Notes: generated by a model from the sequence alone, not told the origin. A DNA stretch of 64,000 bases from Chloroflexota bacterium (GCA_016219275.1 JACRBM010000042.1:37244-101243); one strand, 5' to 3'; counted from the first letter of the stretch, positions 8,460 through 16,392 are shown. A program made the numbers and translations.

Positions 8460-10792
8460 TATTTGAACGGACTCGGTCCCAAACGGAGTAAATCAGTAAC
8501 GAAGGTCCGGATGTGTTGCGCGTACGCCGCCGCATCGTTGATGCCCAGGTTCAACATCTTGATTCGCTCCGGCTCGACCATCATGCGCTTGAGCGTCTCT
8601 TGCATATTCGCCAAGCGCGTCCGCGCGAGATCGCTCCCCTGGACGAAATGGCACTGCTTGGAATCGCATCCGAAAATCATCACGCCGTCAATCCCGGCGG
8701 AGAGCGCATCCGTCACCCACGCGACGTTGATCGAACCGGCGCACGGCGCCGGGATCGTCACGACATTCGCGGGATATACAAGCCCTTGTTGCCCGGCGAG
8801 ATCGGCGGCGGGATACGCGTCGTTCGCGCAGAGGAACGCGAGGATCGTCGGTTGTTCCTTGCCGGCAAACCCTGGATTGATCGCCGCGATCATTTGCGCG
8901 CCTTGCTTGATGCTGAAATTCTTGAGCGAGATTACGCGCATCGGACACGCGCCCTGGCAAATGCCGCACTGCCGGCATTTCAAATAATCCGGCGCGGGGT
9001 ACCCGGTCGCGTCCCAGTAGTACGCGTCGAACGGACACTCTTCCATGCACCGTTTGCACTTGTCACACTTGGTCTTGTCCAACACCGGCACCGTCGGACG
9101 AATTTCGATTTGCTGGCGCAACGACGCCATCGCCTTCATCGCCGCGCCACCCGCGCTTTTCACCGCGGTCATCACATCCATCGGACCCTGGGTCGCGCCC
9201 GCGGCGTAAATGCCGGCGCGTTGCGTATCGTACGGAAAACACTGGACATGCCCGGCGGCGAATCCGCCCGCCGATTGCGCGGTTGGCGAAATCGTTTGCG
9301 TCCACGCGCCATTCGGTTGGATGCCGGTCGCCAGCACAACCATATCCGCGCACAGTTCGATTTGCCGCGCAGACAAGGTGTCCTCCGCGCGCACGGTGAG
9401 TTGTTTCGTCGTCGCGTCTTCGACAATCTCGAATGGATTGCCGCGCACGAAAATCGCGCCATGCTTTTCTTGCGCTTCGCGATAGAGTAATTCCGCATCG
9501 CCAATCGCGCGCATGTCCATGTAGAACACCGTCACGCGCGCATCGGGATTCAGTTCTTTGATGTACGCGATTTGTTTGAGCGTGACCGCGCAGCAAATCT
9601 GCGAGCAGTACGGCAAGTGCGCGACATCGCGACTGCCGACGCACTGGATAAACGCGATGTCGCCGACCGGCGCGCCGTCGGACACGCGCGCGAGTGTGCC
9701 ATCGGTGAAGCCATCGCGCGACGCGACGCGTTCGAATTCGAGATTCGTCACGACGTTGGCGAATCGTCCATAGCCGTACCGCTCGACCGCGCGCGCGTCG
9801 AATGGTTCCCACCCTGTCGCCATCACGATGCCGCCGACGTTCACATTCTCGCGCGACGCGGTCGCGTCGAGTTGAATCGCGTGCGTGGGACACGCGCCGA
9901 CGCACGCGTTACAATCGGGCGGGCAGAGTTCACGATCAATCACGTACGCGCGCGGGTTGGCGAACGCGTGCGGCAGGTAAATCGCTTTGGTCGTCCGGCG
10001 TCCAAATTCAAACGGATCGCTCCGCGTGGCTGGGCACACCTCCGCACATTTGCCACACGCGTTGCATTGCGCCGCGTCCACATAGCGCGGCTCGCGGCGC
10101 AAGGTAACATCGAAATTTCCCGGCGAGCCGGCAATCGTCTCGACCTGGGTCTGCGTGTGCATCGCAACGCGCGCATCGCGTTTGGTCCGTTCGACGATAA
10201 AATCCACGCCGCACTGCGGCGGACACATGCGCGGGAAATACTTGTGCAAACCGACGACGCGCCCGCCGAGATACGGTTGTTTTTCGATCAGCGTCACTTG
10301 AACGCCGGCGGCAACGAGATCGGATGCTGCGCTCAACCCGGCGATGCCGCCGCCGACGACGAGCGCGCGGTTGACGCCGGGAAAAGTGAGCGGCGTTAAC
10401 GGTTCGAGCAAACGCGCTTTCGCCAGCGACATCGCGATCAGCGTTTTGGCTTTGCGCGTGGCTTGCTCCGGCGCGTCCGCGTGCGGCAACGCGCACTGCT
10501 CCAAGATGTTGCAGCGTTCGATGAGGTACGGATTCAGTCCAGCATCTGCCAATGCTTGCTCAATCGCCTCTTTGTGCGCGCGCGGCGAACACCCCGCGAT
10601 CACGACGCGATCAATCGCACCGCTCTGCATGTCCGCGCGCACCAGCGCGAGACCGTCGGCGCTACAAACATTCGCGTGCTCGCGACAAAGCGCGACGCCT
10701 TTCGCTTTCGTCAGTTCTTTCGCGAGCGCAGCCGTGACGATGACATTCGACACGCGTCCGTTGCACTGGCAAATGTACAGACCGATGGGCAT
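8459..10792 (-). CDS. hdrA: HdrA-like flavin Fe-S protein fused to an MvhD domain (QmoB-like)
   Basis: The ATG at 10792 follows AGGAG. A TTG three bases upstream is in frame but less likely. The 777-residue protein starts with an HdrA N-terminal domain (YICQCNGRV), then an FAD-binding GGGIAG motif near residue 147. Two [4Fe-4S] motifs lie between about residues 240 and 300 (CNACGKCAEVCP, CNACVGACP) and two more between about 590 and 630 (CDKCKRCMEECP, CRQCGICQGACP). The C-terminal ~130 residues match MvhD (PF02662), but the first Cys cluster is reduced to a single Cys (FLCAND). Four Cys remain, including FGCDSKQC. This architecture is that of QmoB or fused HdrA/MvhD. It accepts electrons via flavin and passes them along Fe-S clusters, possibly with bifurcation. 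Confidence 0.92.
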   Translation of the reverse strand: MPIGLYICQCNGRVSNVIVTAALAKELTKAKGVALCREHANVCSADGLALVRADMQSGAIDRVVIAGCSPRAHKEAIEQALADAGLNPYLIERCNILEQCALPHADAPEQATRKAKTLIAMSLAKARLLEPLTPLTFPGVNRALVVGGGIAGLSAASDLVAAGVQVTLIEKQPYLGGRVVGLHKYFPRMCPPQCGVDFIVERTKRDARVAMHTQTQVETIAGSPGNFDVTLRREPRYVDAAQCNACGKCAEVCPATRSDPFEFGRRTTKAIYLPHAFANPRAYVIDRELCPPDCNACVGACPTHAIQLDATASRENVNVGGIVMATGWEPFDARAVERYGYGRFANVVTNLEFERVASRDGFTDGTLARVSDGAPVGDIAFIQCVGSRDVAHLPYCSQICCAVTLKQIAYIKELNPDARVTVFYMDMRAIGDAELLYREAQEKHGAIFVRGNPFEIVEDATTKQLTVRAEDTLSARQIELCADMVVLATGIQPNGAWTQTISPTAQSAGGFAAGHVQCFPYDTQRAGIYAAGATQGPMDVMTAVKSAGGAAMKAMASLRQQIEIRPTVPVLDKTKCDKCKRCMEECPFDAYYWDATGYPAPDYLKCRQCGICQGACPMRVISLKNFSIKQGAQMIAAINPGFAGKEQPTILAFLCANDAYPAADLAGQQGLVYPANVVTIPAPCAGSINVAWVTDALSAGIDGVMIFGCDSKQCHFVQGSDLARTRLANMQETLKRMMVEPERIKMLNLGINDAAAYAQHIRTFVTDLLRLGPSPFK

Positions 10793-10808
10793 CAAGTACT
10801 CCTGAAAA

Positions 10809-10944
10809 TAGGACGCGGATTAACGCGGATAAAAATAAACGTAAGCATTCAGTTCATCCTGCCATTGCAAACACAGTGCGTTCGCAATGACACCCGACAG
10901 GTTTCAAATGAACATCCGCGTTTGTCCGCGTTCACCCGCGTCCA
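10809..10944. repeat. nested palindromic repeat between aprB and hdrA
   Basis: The outer arms GGACGCGGATTAACGCGGAT and the opposing CCGCGTTCACCCGCGTCC enclose a second, partly degraded element. That inner element runs from CCATTGC to TTCGCAATGACA (about 10861-10891) and belongs to the TGTCATTGCGAG family. One repeat appears to have landed inside the other. There is no gene in the 154-base gap. Confidence 0.6.
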
Positions 10945-10949
10945 AATTT

Positions 10950-11276
10950 TTACTCGTCGTTGCGTGTTCGGACGACGAAGCGTTCGACCTTGCCGTTGAT
11001 GTCCACGCAAGTCCAGGTGATCTTGTTCGTGCCCATCAGCGGAATCAGTTTCGCGCGATAGTAACCCAGTTGATACGGCGCTTTGGTTTCGAGCGCGCCT
11101 TGCGGGCAAATCTTGACGCACGACATACAATCCCAGCAATCACGCGGGGAATGGCAATATCCTTTTTTCGTCTCTAGGTGCAGCGTCATCAAATCGCCGG
11201 GACAGACTTGCTCGCAGAGCGGTTCGTGTTCGGCTTTGCACCCATCGCATTTGTTTACATTTACTCGTGGCGGCAT
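10950..11276 (-). CDS. aprB: adenylylsulfate reductase beta subunit-like ferredoxin (AprB), short form
   Basis: The 108-residue protein has the AprB cluster pattern. Cluster I ligands are Cys10, Cys13, Cys21 and Cys25, and cluster II ligands are Cys47, Cys50, Cys53 and Cys57. Trp48 next to cluster II is the residue seen in known AprB. The middle segment (CPQGALETK, PLMGTNKITWTC) also matches. Known AprB proteins are about 150 residues, and the extra ~40 residues form a tail that wraps around AprA. That tail is missing here, and the protein ends at RTRNDE before a normal stop. It lies between aprA and hdrA and should relay electrons between the AprA FAD and HdrA. Confidence 0.88.
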   Translation of the reverse strand: MPPRVNVNKCDGCKAEHEPLCEQVCPGDLMTLHLETKKGYCHSPRDCWDCMSCVKICPQGALETKAPYQLGYYRAKLIPLMGTNKITWTCVDINGKVERFVVRTRNDE

Positions 11277-11298
11277 AGCTCTCCTTCATAAAATTGCC

Positions 11299-11338
11299 AA
11301 AGGTGCCAAAGCAGAATTTTGGCATGTTTGGCACCTTT
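11299..11338. repeat. 12-bp-arm inverted repeat between aprA and aprB
   Basis: AAAGGTGCCAAA and TTTGGCACCTTT form perfect arms around a 16-base loop, in the 64-base gap after the aprA stop. The hairpin could tune the relative amounts of AprA and AprB, or it may be another dispersed repeat. Confidence 0.7.
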
Positions 11339-11340
11339 GT

Positions 11341-13095
11341 CTACGGTTTATACCGATCCCCCGGCACCATCTGCTCGTACGGTCGCGTGAACACATGCAC
11401 CGCGCCGGTTGCCGGGTCGCGTTTCGAGTTCACAAAGCAATCGAATTTCGCGTCGTTCTTTTCCGGAAAATCGGTGCGCGTTTGCCAACCGGGCCAGCGC
11501 GTCTCTTCGCGAAACAACAAGTGATGCAAGAGAACCTGGGCAACGTCGAGGCGATCCACAACCTCGTGCGCCTCCATCAACTCGTGCAGATTGTGGACGA
11601 CGAGATATTTCGTCTGGTCTTGGAGGATGCGGATATTCTTGAGCGCGTACTCCAACCCCTGGCGATTCATGCGGAAGAATTGATGGATGCCGCCGGCGTA
11701 CTCATCCATCAATCGTTGCATCCGTTCTTCCATCTCGCGCGGTGAAACGCCATCGTCCTCGACCTGGCGCACGGCGGGCGCGAACACGCGCGCCTTTTCA
11801 TACGCGATTTGTTGCGCGTCCACGTGTGGTGCGCTTTGCTTGGCGATGTACTCGACCGCGCCGCGCGCCGCGAGCATTCCTTCCGCCGCGCAGCCGCCGA
11901 CGAACTTGTTCGGCGCGCCGCCGGCGACATCGCCGGACGCAAAGAGACCCTGCATCGTCGTACTGCGTTTGACATCCACCCAGTACCCGCTCGCCGTATG
12001 CCCGCCGACGATGTACGGATCGTTGCCGTAAATTTCGATCGGCTCTTGGCTCACATCTTGCGCGCGACTCGCGAGGAACAAGACGAACGCCGGGCGCTCG
12101 TTGAGATAGTCCACCTTCATATCTTTGATCTGTTCCGGCGTCATGCCGCGTGTGTCCACGTAACACGGACCGCGCCCGGCGAGCCATTCTTCCATCGGCA
12201 CATTCGCGCGGATGAAACGCGGCGCGGATTCACCGCCGAGATGCGCGTAGCGTTCTTGCAAAACCTTTTCGCCTTGCGCGTTGATCATCGGCGTTTCGTA
12301 CCCGACCGAAATCGTGTCAATCGGTCCGTTGAAATCTTTCGTGCGCGTCGCGCACCAGCGCATCTCGAACGTCGTCATCTCCGCGCCGGCGCGAATGCCC
12401 ATCGCGTACCCCGTGCCGACGTTGAACGGGCAGTACCACAGTTGGTGATGACTGTCGATGCTGTCGGCTTGGTACGGTTTGTAGATGCCCGCCGCGCCGC
12501 CGGTCGAGACAATCGTCGCTTTCGCTTTGACGACGTAGAATTTGTTCTCGCGCACGCTAAAGCCCATCGCGCCGATCACGCGCGCGCCGTCGGTGAGAAA
12601 GTTGGTCGCGACGACGCGGTTGAGAATTTCGCAACCGTACTCGCGCACCTTTTCCGCGAGGATCACTTTCATCTCCGACCCTTTGATCGTAATGTCCCAC
12701 TTGCCGCGCGTGTGGTACTCGTCGCCGTCTTCCTCTTTGTCAATCGGCAAGCCCCACTTTTCCCATTCTTCGGTCGGTTGATTCAACACCTCAGCGAGCG
12801 TCGTCATCAAGTCTTCGCGAATGATGCCACCGGCTTGACTGCGACTCCAACGCACGAATTGTTCGACGGTGCGCCCTTTCTTGATGTAGGTGTTGATCGC
12901 GTCCATTCCGCCGGCGAGACAACCACTGCGATCAATGTGCGCTTTTTCCATCAAGGTCACGCGCAGTTGCGGATTTTGCTTTTTCGCTTCAATCGCGGCA
13001 AAGCATCCCGAATTGCCCGCGCCGATGATGAGCAAATCGGTATCGAGGACAACTTCTTGAACTTGGTCTACACTGCTTGGCAGTTTTTCAGTCAT
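11341..13095 (-). CDS. aprA: adenylylsulfate reductase alpha subunit-like flavoprotein (AprA)
   Basis: This 584-residue protein of the fumarate reductase/succinate dehydrogenase flavoprotein superfamily has the FAD motif GAGNSG at 25-30. It resembles AprA along its length, for example RSGCLAGGMDAINTYI, KWGLPIDK, GHTASGYWV and RKETRWPG-like FREETRWPG near the C-terminus. Comparing with the Archaeoglobus enzyme from memory, the AMP/FAD-site residues Asn74, Trp234, Arg265 and His398 correspond to Asn68, Trp220, Arg251 and His366 here. AprA interconverts APS with AMP plus sulfite. No sat or dsr is in the window, so the direction and true substrate stay open. It follows the DASS transporter and precedes aprB. 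Confidence 0.88.
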   Translation of the reverse strand: MTEKLPSSVDQVQEVVLDTDLLIIGAGNSGCFAAIEAKKQNPQLRVTLMEKAHIDRSGCLAGGMDAINTYIKKGRTVEQFVRWSRSQAGGIIREDLMTTLAEVLNQPTEEWEKWGLPIDKEEDGDEYHTRGKWDITIKGSEMKVILAEKVREYGCEILNRVVATNFLTDGARVIGAMGFSVRENKFYVVKAKATIVSTGGAAGIYKPYQADSIDSHHQLWYCPFNVGTGYAMGIRAGAEMTTFEMRWCATRTKDFNGPIDTISVGYETPMINAQGEKVLQERYAHLGGESAPRFIRANVPMEEWLAGRGPCYVDTRGMTPEQIKDMKVDYLNERPAFVLFLASRAQDVSQEPIEIYGNDPYIVGGHTASGYWVDVKRSTTMQGLFASGDVAGGAPNKFVGGCAAEGMLAARGAVEYIAKQSAPHVDAQQIAYEKARVFAPAVRQVEDDGVSPREMEERMQRLMDEYAGGIHQFFRMNRQGLEYALKNIRILQDQTKYLVVHNLHELMEAHEVVDRLDVAQVLLHHLLFREETRWPGWQTRTDFPEKNDAKFDCFVNSKRDPATGAVHVFTRPYEQMVPGDRYKP

Positions 13096-13128
13096 GGACT
13101 AAACTCCTTCATGTATCCAGACACATAG

Positions 13129-13242
13129 TGTCATTGCGAGGAGTGGAGCGACGACCCTGACACTTGCGTTCCCGCCAGAGCAAGTGAGCAATCTCCAACA
13201 AGCAAATGGGAGATTGCTTCGCACACTGCGCTCGCAATGACA
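13129..13242. repeat. TGTCATTGCGAG palindromic repeat
   Basis: Terminal arms TGTCATTGCGAG and CTCGCAATGACA bound a 114-base element with inner arms around GCAATCTCC/GGAGATTGC. It fills the gap between the DASS transporter and aprA. Other copies are at 18583-18663, 53808-53879 (variant) and inside the GH67 gene at 58524-58608. It looks like a MITE-like non-coding repeat. Confidence 0.8.
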
Positions 13243-13250
13243 ACGACGCG

Positions 13251-14747
13251 TCACTTGGTCAACGGAAATCCCAGCATCGCCATCCACGCGGTTTGCGCGA
13301 TGATGACGTAGATGTTGGCGATGATCGAAAGCGGAATGCCGAACTTCATTACCTTCCAACCCGATTCGCCGGACGCGCCCCACGCGATCATGAACGCGGT
13401 GATCGAGATCGGCAGGAAGAATGCGTAACTCAAGCAGTTGGTCGTGATGAGCGTAAAGGGCAGCAAGTTCATGCCCAGTTGTTGCGCCACGCCGACGGTC
13501 AACGGGATAAAGATCGCGCCGGTCGCAACCGCGCTGACGATGCCCGCGCGCGCGATGTGGAAACCGAACACCATGATCGCCAGGACGACGACGGCATTCA
13601 AACCCACCGCGCCCTTGAGCGGATTCACGATAAAGCCGGCGAGCCATTGACCGACGCCGCTCGTTTCCAACGCGCCGCTGAGTGAAATCGCGCCGCCGAG
13701 CAAAACCCACACGTCCCACATGATGTGCTTGTTGATTTCTTTAAAGTCGAGTTTGCCGAACGGCAAGAACAATAACAGCACGACGATCAAAGAGACGATG
13801 CCGGCGGTGATCGTGTGGAGCGAACCTTCCGTCACCCACATCGCCAAGCCGAGCAGGATGCACCCAATCGCCCAAATCTCCGGGCGCGTGATGCGACCCA
13901 GTTCTTGACGCAATTTTGGCAATTCAACTTCCGCGCCGGGAATTTCCAATTTGTTCAGTTTGAAAAACCAGACGACGTAGACGAACAGCACCGGGAGCAG
14001 ACCCCAGAGCGGAATGTTGTAGATGAACCAGTCCATCCACGTGATCGCGAGTTTTTGCGTTTGCTGAAAATGCGCAACGAGTTGCAGATTCGGGAAATGA
14101 CTGGTGAGAATCAGGGGGCCGGTAAAGAGCGGCACCAAACCGGTAATCATCAACAAGATCGCGGTGTTGATGCGTTTGCTCTCCGCGAGATGTTCTCTGC
14201 CGCGCATCAGCCCGGACACGCCTTTCGCGATCGGGAGAAAGAGCGCGGTCTCGCTTACGGTCGGCAGCACGCCGCCAATCGCCAAATCGGACAAGGACAG
14301 CCCCAACAGAATTCGCGTCACGCGCGCCGACTTGAGCGCGGTCGTGATGTTCAATGCGATTCGTTTGCCCAGAGGCGTGCCCATCATAATCGCGGCGATG
14401 ATAAACGCGCCAATCGCCAAAAAGAAACTGTCGCTCGTGAATGCTTTGAACGCGTCGGGAATTTTGAATCCTCCCAGGATTACGATCAATGCCGGACCGA
14501 CCAAGCCGACGACGGCTTTCGGCAGCGCGTCTGTGATCATACAAATGATGAACCACAGGAAAACCGCCAGCACCGTTTGCCCTTGCGGTTTCAAACCGAC
14601 GAGAGTCATGCCGGTCCAGGCGGGCGCGAAATGCAAAACAAACAAGACGCCGAAGGCAATTGCCAGCGCGGTGATTTGCTTTTTGAGCGCGACCTGCTCC
14701 TCCGCATCTGCCTGCGCGAGCGCCTGAACTACAGTTTGAGTCGCCAT
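13251..14747 (-). CDS. DASS/SLC13 family divalent anion:sodium symporter
   Basis: The 498-residue inner-membrane protein has about 11-12 hydrophobic spans and the DASS layout: cytoplasmic N-terminus, conserved VSETALFLPIAKGVSG segment in the first repeat, and a matching hydrophobic second repeat ending in TTNCLSYAFFLPISITA. The family imports sulfate, succinate, citrate or related divalent anions with sodium. As the first gene of the Apr/Hdr operon, sulfate or another sulfur oxyanion is the attractive guess, and a C4-dicarboxylate is the alternative. GAGGTAA lies seven to eight bases before the ATG. It is preceded by the regulated leader at 14771-15010. Confidence 0.88.
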   Translation of the reverse strand: MATQTVVQALAQADAEEQVALKKQITALAIAFGVLFVLHFAPAWTGMTLVGLKPQGQTVLAVFLWFIICMITDALPKAVVGLVGPALIVILGGFKIPDAFKAFTSDSFFLAIGAFIIAAIMMGTPLGKRIALNITTALKSARVTRILLGLSLSDLAIGGVLPTVSETALFLPIAKGVSGLMRGREHLAESKRINTAILLMITGLVPLFTGPLILTSHFPNLQLVAHFQQTQKLAITWMDWFIYNIPLWGLLPVLFVYVVWFFKLNKLEIPGAEVELPKLRQELGRITRPEIWAIGCILLGLAMWVTEGSLHTITAGIVSLIVVLLLFLPFGKLDFKEINKHIMWDVWVLLGGAISLSGALETSGVGQWLAGFIVNPLKGAVGLNAVVVLAIMVFGFHIARAGIVSAVATGAIFIPLTVGVAQQLGMNLLPFTLITTNCLSYAFFLPISITAFMIAWGASGESGWKVMKFGIPLSIIANIYVIIAQTAWMAMLGFPLTK

Positions 14748-14770
14748 TGAAATTACCTCTCATGGATGAG

Positions 14771-14863
14771 AAAAAATTTTGGCTCATGCTAGGTTGCCGA
14801 ATGACGCGAACACACGTTGCGTGTGATCGGGGCGTCAGCGCCAAGGCAACCCACATGAGCCAA
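14771..14863 (-). promoter_or_regulatory. long structured leader with terminator-like end (attenuator or riboswitch candidate)
   Basis: On the minus strand a 10-bp outer stem (TTGGCTCATG with CATGAGCCAA) is stacked on a 7-bp stem (GGTTGCC with GGCAACC). The interior can fold as GACGC/GCGTC and CACACG-CAA-CGTGTG. The whole 85-base hairpin is followed at once by AAAATTTTTTC, 24 bases before the transporter ATG. A hairpin plus T-run in a 5' leader suggests conditional termination. I could not match it to a riboswitch class known to me. Confidence 0.6.
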
Positions 14864-14966
14864 TCTGTCAAACCTTGCACGATTCAATTCAGGGAAAATC
14901 AGAAACGCGTGTGCTTGCCTCCTCCTTGTCTGCCGAGTGGTTGTGAACTATTTTACAACCCAGGAG

Positions 14967-15010
14967 ATTATACGGTAGGCGGACGGCAAGCTCTATCGTC
15001 CAGACGATAG
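14967..15010 (-). promoter_or_regulatory. activator-dependent promoter: perfect palindrome at -41.5 and TATAAT
   Basis: A TATAAT on the minus strand (14972-14967) predicts a start near 14960. The sequence at the normal -35 place is poor. An 18-bp perfect palindrome CTATCGTCCAGACGATAG (14993-15010) is centred exactly 41.5 bases upstream of that start. That is the class II position for Crp/Fnr-family activators, and a Crp/Fnr gene lies just upstream at 15326-16069. The transcript would have a leader of about 213 bases. Confidence 0.65.
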
Positions 15011-15043
15011 TACGCGGACAAGTTCAAACGGAATGGTTGTTGA

Positions 15044-15265
15044 GAAACTCAGTCAACCTTGCGAAGGTTTAGCCGATAAATCAAGTGTGGTTTGCAAACG
15101 GTCGGCGCGTCTATGACCAACGCGTTTCTGATCAACCTTCGCAAGGGTTTTCGCCGAACTGTCCAAGCCCTGAGAGGCTGTCTGTAAAGTCTCACGCCAA
15201 ACCGCAAAGAGCGCAATTTTTTGTTCTCTTTGTGCCTTTGCGCCTTTGCGTGAGAATCCAGTGCC
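15044..15265. repeat. dispersed repeat fragments upstream of the operon promoter
   Basis: Within the gene-free 14748-15325 stretch, two facing copies of a CAACCTTGCGAAGG/CAACCTTCGCAAGG unit lie at about 15053-15150. A CGCAAAGAGCGCAA ... TTGCGCCTTTGCGTGAG repeat lies at about 15198-15253. The latter family recurs at 53885-53935 and in related form near 42260 and 63820. No coding sequence is seen here. Confidence 0.5.
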
Positions 15266-15325
15266 CCTTTGAAGACAAGCTCTGAGACTTGTGTGAAGGG
15301 GAAAATCTTGAGGGAATGGCTATAC

Positions 15326-16069
15326 TTACACGCGGTTGAGCATTTCGGCGGGTTTGAGAACAGTGATCCCTTTACGGGAAACGTGGATGATCCCATCTTT
15401 TTCCAGTTGCGCCAATGTTTCGCTGACGGTCTGTTGGCACGAACCGATCATCGCGGCGATTTGTTCTTGTGTGAGGCGCACCGGCACTTGGACCGGCGCG
15501 CTCCAGGACGCGGGATCCACGAGTTTGGAATAACTGAGATAGACGAGGAGTTTGAGCAGACGCGTCGTGACATCACACACCATCAAGTTTTCGATTTGCT
15601 CGCAGAGAAAGCGAATGCGCTGTCCCAGCGATTGCATCACGCGTTTGGCGAGGAGCGGCGAACGCGCCAACAAAGCATCCAAATTATCTTTGCTGATCTC
15701 GTAATAACAGCACTCGATTTGCGCCTGCGCGTTGCACTCGCGCTTGTTGTGCCCTTCGCCGACGACTTCTGCTAAACCAAACAGCTCACCCTCGCGACGC
15801 GTAAAAATTCCGGATTCTTTGCCGAACGGATTGATGCGACAAATGCGTACTTCGCCGCGCGCGAGATAGTACGCCGCGTCCGCCGCATCGCCCTGGAAGA
15901 AGATGAACGCATGGGGTTCGACTACGCGCTGGGTGGCGAGCGCAATAAAACTCGCTTTTTCTAAAGCCAGTCCTTCAAAGACATCTTGTTCGACGAGATG
16001 CCAATGCGCTTGCGCTTCACTCGGGTTGGTCGTTAATTTAATTGGGATCGCATTCTGATCGTTTGACAT
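15326..16069 (-). CDS. Crp/Fnr family transcriptional regulator
   Basis: The 247-residue protein has a cyclic-nucleotide-binding-type beta-roll at about residues 30-150 (FIFFQGDAADAAYYLARGEVRI, GELFGLAEVV), the long dimerisation helix, and a winged helix at about 170-240. Its recognition helix contains SCQQTVSETL. The three residues that CRP uses for DNA reading (Arg, Glu, Arg) are Gln, Gln and Glu here, so its site should differ from TTGTGA. It has several Cys (ECCYYE, LCEQIENLMVCD) but no obvious N-terminal Fe-S set. It lies directly upstream of the DASS-apr-hdr operon on the same strand and probably controls it. HcpR-like or CooA-like sensing is possible but unproven. Confidence 0.88.
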   Translation of the reverse strand: MSNDQNAIPIKLTTNPSEAQAHWHLVEQDVFEGLALEKASFIALATQRVVEPHAFIFFQGDAADAAYYLARGEVRICRINPFGKESGIFTRREGELFGLAEVVGEGHNKRECNAQAQIECCYYEISKDNLDALLARSPLLAKRVMQSLGQRIRFLCEQIENLMVCDVTTRLLKLLVYLSYSKLVDPASWSAPVQVPVRLTQEQIAAMIGSCQQTVSETLAQLEKDGIIHVSRKGITVLKPAEMLNRV

Positions 16070-16392
16070 CGCGTTTCACTTCTCAGTTGAAAATATAAAA
16101 CGCCAACCTCACGGCAGTGATGGACCATCGTGATGATGGCGTTGGGTTTGCCCCGTCCGATTGATTTGCCGGAACACCAAACTCGAGCGTTGCGTGATGC
16201 TCATTGGTGTTTTACCTCGCGTGCGTCGTTCTGTGGACTGCTCCCCAAAAACTGGAGGATGATTTCATTATATTCCCAATCGAGTGGATAGGCAAAACTC
16301 TGCGCGCTTTCGCTCAGGTACAAGTTGCTTTATCGTTTGTTTTGTGGCACGATAGCGTCCGAGGTTAATTCTGATTCCGAGGAGGTTTTTCC
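16070..16392. other. divergent intergenic region, Crp/Fnr gene and rhamnose mutarotase
   Basis: This 323-base stretch between divergently transcribed genes should hold both promoters. It contains a TATCGT (16331-16336) and an ACGATAG (16349-16355) half-site pair that reuses the half-site of the palindrome at 14993-15010 with a wider spacer. A small CCATCGTGATGATGG dyad lies near 16125. No gene is seen. Confidence 0.45.

Noticed and set aside
11809..13128. Plus-strand open frame of 439 codons across aprA
   Set aside because: The high GC content makes long frames opposite real genes. The aprA frame carries clear FAD and active-site motifs, and the shadow has none.
6093..14747. Complete sulfate-reduction operon
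   Set aside because: sat, dsrAB and qmoA are not in the window, so full sulfate reduction cannot be claimed from this segment.
14941..14958. TTGTGA-N6-TTACAA, a near-CRP consensus site
   Set aside because: It lies downstream of the predicted start, and the residues of the adjacent Crp/Fnr protein that contact DNA differ from CRP. I therefore do not assign it to that regulator. It may still be a repressor site or chance.
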